Positions 5,753-6,992 of a stretch of 6,992 nt of DNA are shown piece by piece. A program made the position numbers and the translations under genes. The notes under the pieces were generated by a model. The model saw only the letters and a list, made by a program, of their open reading frames with translations. It searched no databases and was not told the origin of the DNA. The DNA is from JAHBVH01 sp034437715 (GTDB lineage Bacteria; Chloroflexota; Anaerolineae; Caldilineales; Caldilineaceae). The stretch lies in the NCBI GenBank assembly GCA_034437715.1, contig DAOTTR010000462.1, forward strand, positions 1 through 6,992, written 5' to 3'. Every line of letters begins with the position of its first letter. The stretch's first letter is position 1.

Positions 5753-6373
5753 ATGTTACGGATTCAATCACTACCCCTATCCGCTTGGTGTATAAGGGTT
5801 GTACCTGTGCTGCTTCTTAGCTTACTCTATGGATTGCTACCCTCGGTTGCGTTGGCTTCCTCCGGTGGGGCCAATCAGTCGTATAACGGTTACAAAGAGG
5901 GTGGCTACCCAGCTCATACATGCGCAACCTACGTTTATGTACATCATGGCGATACGCTATCAAGAATTGCCGCGCGCAACGGCGTAAGTGTGTATGCGAT
6001 TGCGCAAGCCAACGATATTCCCAATATTCACCGCATCTACCCTGGTCAACATATATGTATTCCTTTTCCTCACAAAGCTCATCAACCGTACGCTGGTGAC
6101 AAACACTATGACCGCTATAAGATGTATGGTGAACACGCTAACAAGTGGGATTGCGGTTGCCCTGGTGATTATCATGGCGATTATCATGATGGCAAAGACT
6201 ATAGCTATGCCGATAACCAATATCCTAGCCCACAGGAGTACATGCCGGGCTACTATGAGAGTACTGGTGGGCACACTGGGGTTCGTTACTATCCCGACCC
6301 CCGTTATAACTCGGCCGGTGCTTCCTATTATCAAGTTGCCAAGGGACAAGGTCATTACCGCACCTATCCCTAG
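5753..6373 (+). CDS. Secreted protein C: LysM domain with Tyr/His/Gly-rich tail
   Basis: 206 residues from ATG 5753. The signal peptide has Arg residues, a Val/Leu-rich core and ALA before a cut near residue 35. A single LysM domain spans about 59-103 with the usual V-x-x-G-D-T-L-x-x-I-A start, a central A-x-A-N and a terminal PGQHICIP. Cys57 and Cys102 bracket it as in A and B, but its loop is three residues shorter. The remaining 100 or so residues are low in hydrophobics and carry 19 Tyr and 8 His with many Gly, Asp and Pro. They include a GDYH doublet (about 138-145) and a CGC motif (134-136). No catalytic domain is recognised, and the tail matches no family I know. It could bind metal, cross-link through tyrosines or be a disordered matrix segment. 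It may be co-transcribed with B, though the hairpin between them could limit this. A non-catalytic wall- or glycan-bound protein is the safest description. Confidence 0.9.
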   Translation: MLRIQSLPLSAWCIRVVPVLLLSLLYGLLPSVALASSGGANQSYNGYKEGGYPAHTCATYVYVHHGDTLSRIAARNGVSVYAIAQANDIPNIHRIYPGQHICIPFPHKAHQPYAGDKHYDRYKMYGEHANKWDCGCPGDYHGDYHDGKDYSYADNQYPSPQEYMPGYYESTGGHTGVRYYPDPRYNSAGASYYQVAKGQGHYRTYP

Positions 6374-6487
6374 TAGATCCCGGCGTAAATAAGGTACCCT
6401 ATTTTTACCATGATGTACACGAGTAACGTGCCTGATTAACTGCCGTGGTATCTACGCCCAACTGTACTAGTCGCTTATAACGTAAGT
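6374..6487. other. Gap after gene C, possible weak terminator
   Basis: AAATAAGG (6387-6394) and CCCTATTT (6397-6404) pair with one mismatch around a 2-nt centre, and two more T follow to 6406. It lies 13 nt after the stop of C. The stem is AT-rich and the loop too tight for a typical intrinsic terminator, so termination here is uncertain. Nothing else is seen up to the palindrome at 6488. Confidence 0.3.
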
Positions 6488-6557
6488 TTTGATGGGTAGT
6501 AAAGACTTTAGTCTTTCCTCTCTCGGACAAAGACTTCAGTCTTTACTGCCCATCAAA
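6488..6557. repeat. REP/MITE-like palindrome with 29-nt arms
   Basis: Arms at 6488-6516 and 6529-6557 are inverse complements at 26 of 29 positions, with a 12-nt spacer (6517-6528). Each arm itself contains a small palindrome, AAAGACTTTAGTCTTT (6501-6516) or AAAGACTTCAGTCTTT (6529-6544). The unit is thus both an inverted repeat of long arms and a pair of shorter hairpins. The outer ends are TTTGATGGG and CCCATCAAA. There is no coding capacity. Resemblance to dispersed AGTAAAGACT-type palindromes of filamentous bacteria is from memory. A mobile, transposase-dependent origin is inference. Confidence 0.8.
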
Positions 6558-6569
6558 TCACGCTTGACA

Positions 6570-6649
6570 CACCACTGGTAGAGTCTGGTGTAAATCCCAG
6601 GAAGGTGCCACCCCCTTCGCTAGCCTGATTCTTGGCATGGACTGGCGAG
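6570..6649 (+). other. Potentially structured segment of unknown function
   Basis: Several helices can be drawn: CACCA (6570-6574) with TGGTG (6586-6590); GAAGG (6601-6605) with CCTTC (6614-6618); and, exclusive of the latter, TTCGCTAG (6616-6623) with CTGGCGAG (6642-6649), including two G-U pairs and extended inward by CCTG with CATGG. The CTGGTG-to-CCCAG part recalls the P5 loop of cobalamin riboswitches, but the rest of that aptamer is absent. It ends just before the promoter at 6661, so it would not be in that transcript's leader. Confidence 0.25.
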
Positions 6650-6660
6650 CGGCAGCAGAA

Positions 6661-6689
6661 TTGACGTAACCCATAAGTATGTATATGAT
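6661..6689 (+). promoter_or_regulatory. Sigma-70-type promoter of the glycosyltransferase
   Basis: TTGACG (6661-6666) and TATGAT (6684-6689) are separated by exactly 17 nt, each one base from consensus. Transcription would start near 6696-6698, immediately before ATG 6699. The message would then be leaderless or nearly so, consistent with the lack of any Shine-Dalgarno there. Confidence 0.7.
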
Positions 6690-6698
6690 GCATACACT

Positions 6699-6992
6699 AT
6701 GCATATCGGCGTTTTGACTCACAACTATCCCCGCTTTCCGGGCGACTTTAGCGGTACCTTCATCGAAGCTCTTTGTCACGAATTTGTGCGCCAACAGCAA
6801 CGGGTGACGATCTGGATGCCCTATGACCCCGCCTACACAGTTCCCACCTTTGCCGCCGATAACCTCCCATCGCCCGACCTACGCCTCTATCGCTACACCT
6901 GGGCTGATCGGGCACATACATTGGGCTATATGCGCACCATGCAATCCGATCTGGCCCTGCGCCGCGAAAGCTATTGGCTGGGGCCGGCCATG
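6699..6992 (+). CDS. Glycosyltransferase, GT4-like, N-terminal part (runs off the window)
   Basis: 98 codons are open from ATG 6699 to the last base. The product begins MHIGVLTHNYPRFPGDFSGT, which is the first beta strand and glycine-rich loop of the N-terminal Rossmann half of GT-B, GT4-type transferases. The next parts are FIEALCHEFVRQQQRVTIW (helix and second strand). The family moves sugars from nucleotide-sugars to lipid, polysaccharide or protein acceptors, normally in the cytoplasm or at the inner membrane face. The donor-binding C-terminal half lies outside the window, so substrate cannot be guessed. There is no Shine-Dalgarno; nearby ATGs at 6685 and 6688 are in another frame, and a strong promoter sits directly upstream. 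It points away from the surface genes' control and may start a new cell-surface glycan operon. Confidence 0.88.
   Translation, partial: MHIGVLTHNYPRFPGDFSGTFIEALCHEFVRQQQRVTIWMPYDPAYTVPTFAADNLPSPDLRLYRYTWADRAHTLGYMRTMQSDLALRRESYWLGPAM

Noticed and set aside
5988..6392. 134-codon plus-strand frame overlapping gene C, and the 131-codon minus-strand frame there
   Set aside because: Both are out-of-frame readings of the Tyr/His/Asp-rich tail, giving Ile/Met/Thr-rich products. Gene C has the signal peptide, LysM domain and Shine-Dalgarno.
6564..6592. TTGACA at 6564-6569 as a promoter -35
   Set aside because: The hexamer is perfect, but at 16-18 nt downstream there is no acceptable -10 (GGTGTA or GTGTAA).
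6570..6660. Complete cobalamin riboswitch
   Set aside because: Only the P5-like patch is similar. The upstream P3-P4 core and the downstream ACTGT and kissing-loop parts cannot be found, and the neighbour is a glycosyltransferase, not a cobalamin gene.
6558..6800. 80-codon minus-strand frame
   Set aside because: It runs across the glycosyltransferase start, promoter and structured segment, with no ribosome-binding site and no recognisable domain.

Overview
The window looks like chromosomal DNA of a free-living bacterium, most plausibly of the Chloroflexota (Anaerolineae or Caldilineae-like). This is an inference from three things: a type 2 (FMN-dependent) isopentenyl-diphosphate isomerase, secreted proteins with cysteine-bracketed LysM domains ending in a CIP motif, and GC-rich and AAAGACT-type extragenic palindromes of a kind I associate with that phylum. 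No rRNA or other strong taxonomic marker is present, so the assignment is tentative.

Layout. Positions 1-134 hold a GC-rich hairpin repeat downstream of fni. fni (135-1178, minus strand) encodes a complete type 2 IPP isomerase. A divergent 560-nt gap follows, then secreted protein A (1740-3272, plus), which ends at a strong intrinsic terminator (3336-3376). Next come about 690 nt of AT-rich DNA. It holds a large degenerate inverted repeat (about 3488-3808), an orphan near-perfect Shine-Dalgarno sequence (3918-3930) and operator-like palindromes. Secreted protein B (4069-5610, plus) is a paralogue of A. After a 142-nt gap with a perfect 16-bp hairpin comes secreted protein C (5753-6373, plus), a small LysM protein with a Tyr/His-rich tail. 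The final gap (6374-6698) has a REP/MITE-like palindrome, a structured segment and a textbook -35/-10 promoter. That promoter sits almost on top of the ATG of a GT4-type glycosyltransferase (6699 to beyond the window edge).

How the genes relate. A and B share one architecture: a signal peptide of about 35 residues, four tandem prealbumin-like (Cna-B/SpaA-type) domains, a short Pro-containing linker and a C-terminal LysM domain bracketed by two cysteines. C carries the same kind of LysM domain right after its signal peptide. The three are best read as a paralogous set of secreted, probably glycan- or wall-bound surface or matrix proteins. Domains 2-4 of A and B keep the Lys-Glu-Asn arrangement expected for self-forming isopeptide bonds, while domain 1 has lost it and carries a Cys pair instead. 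This A/B/C cluster is the most unusual content of the window. Its function cannot be named from sequence. fni is housekeeping isoprenoid metabolism and probably unrelated. The glycosyltransferase appears to have its own promoter, so any link to the surface proteins is only positional.

For A, B and C the longest open frame starts upstream of the better start codon. In each case the Shine-Dalgarno sequence overlaps or abuts the long-frame start, and the shorter ATG start is used here.
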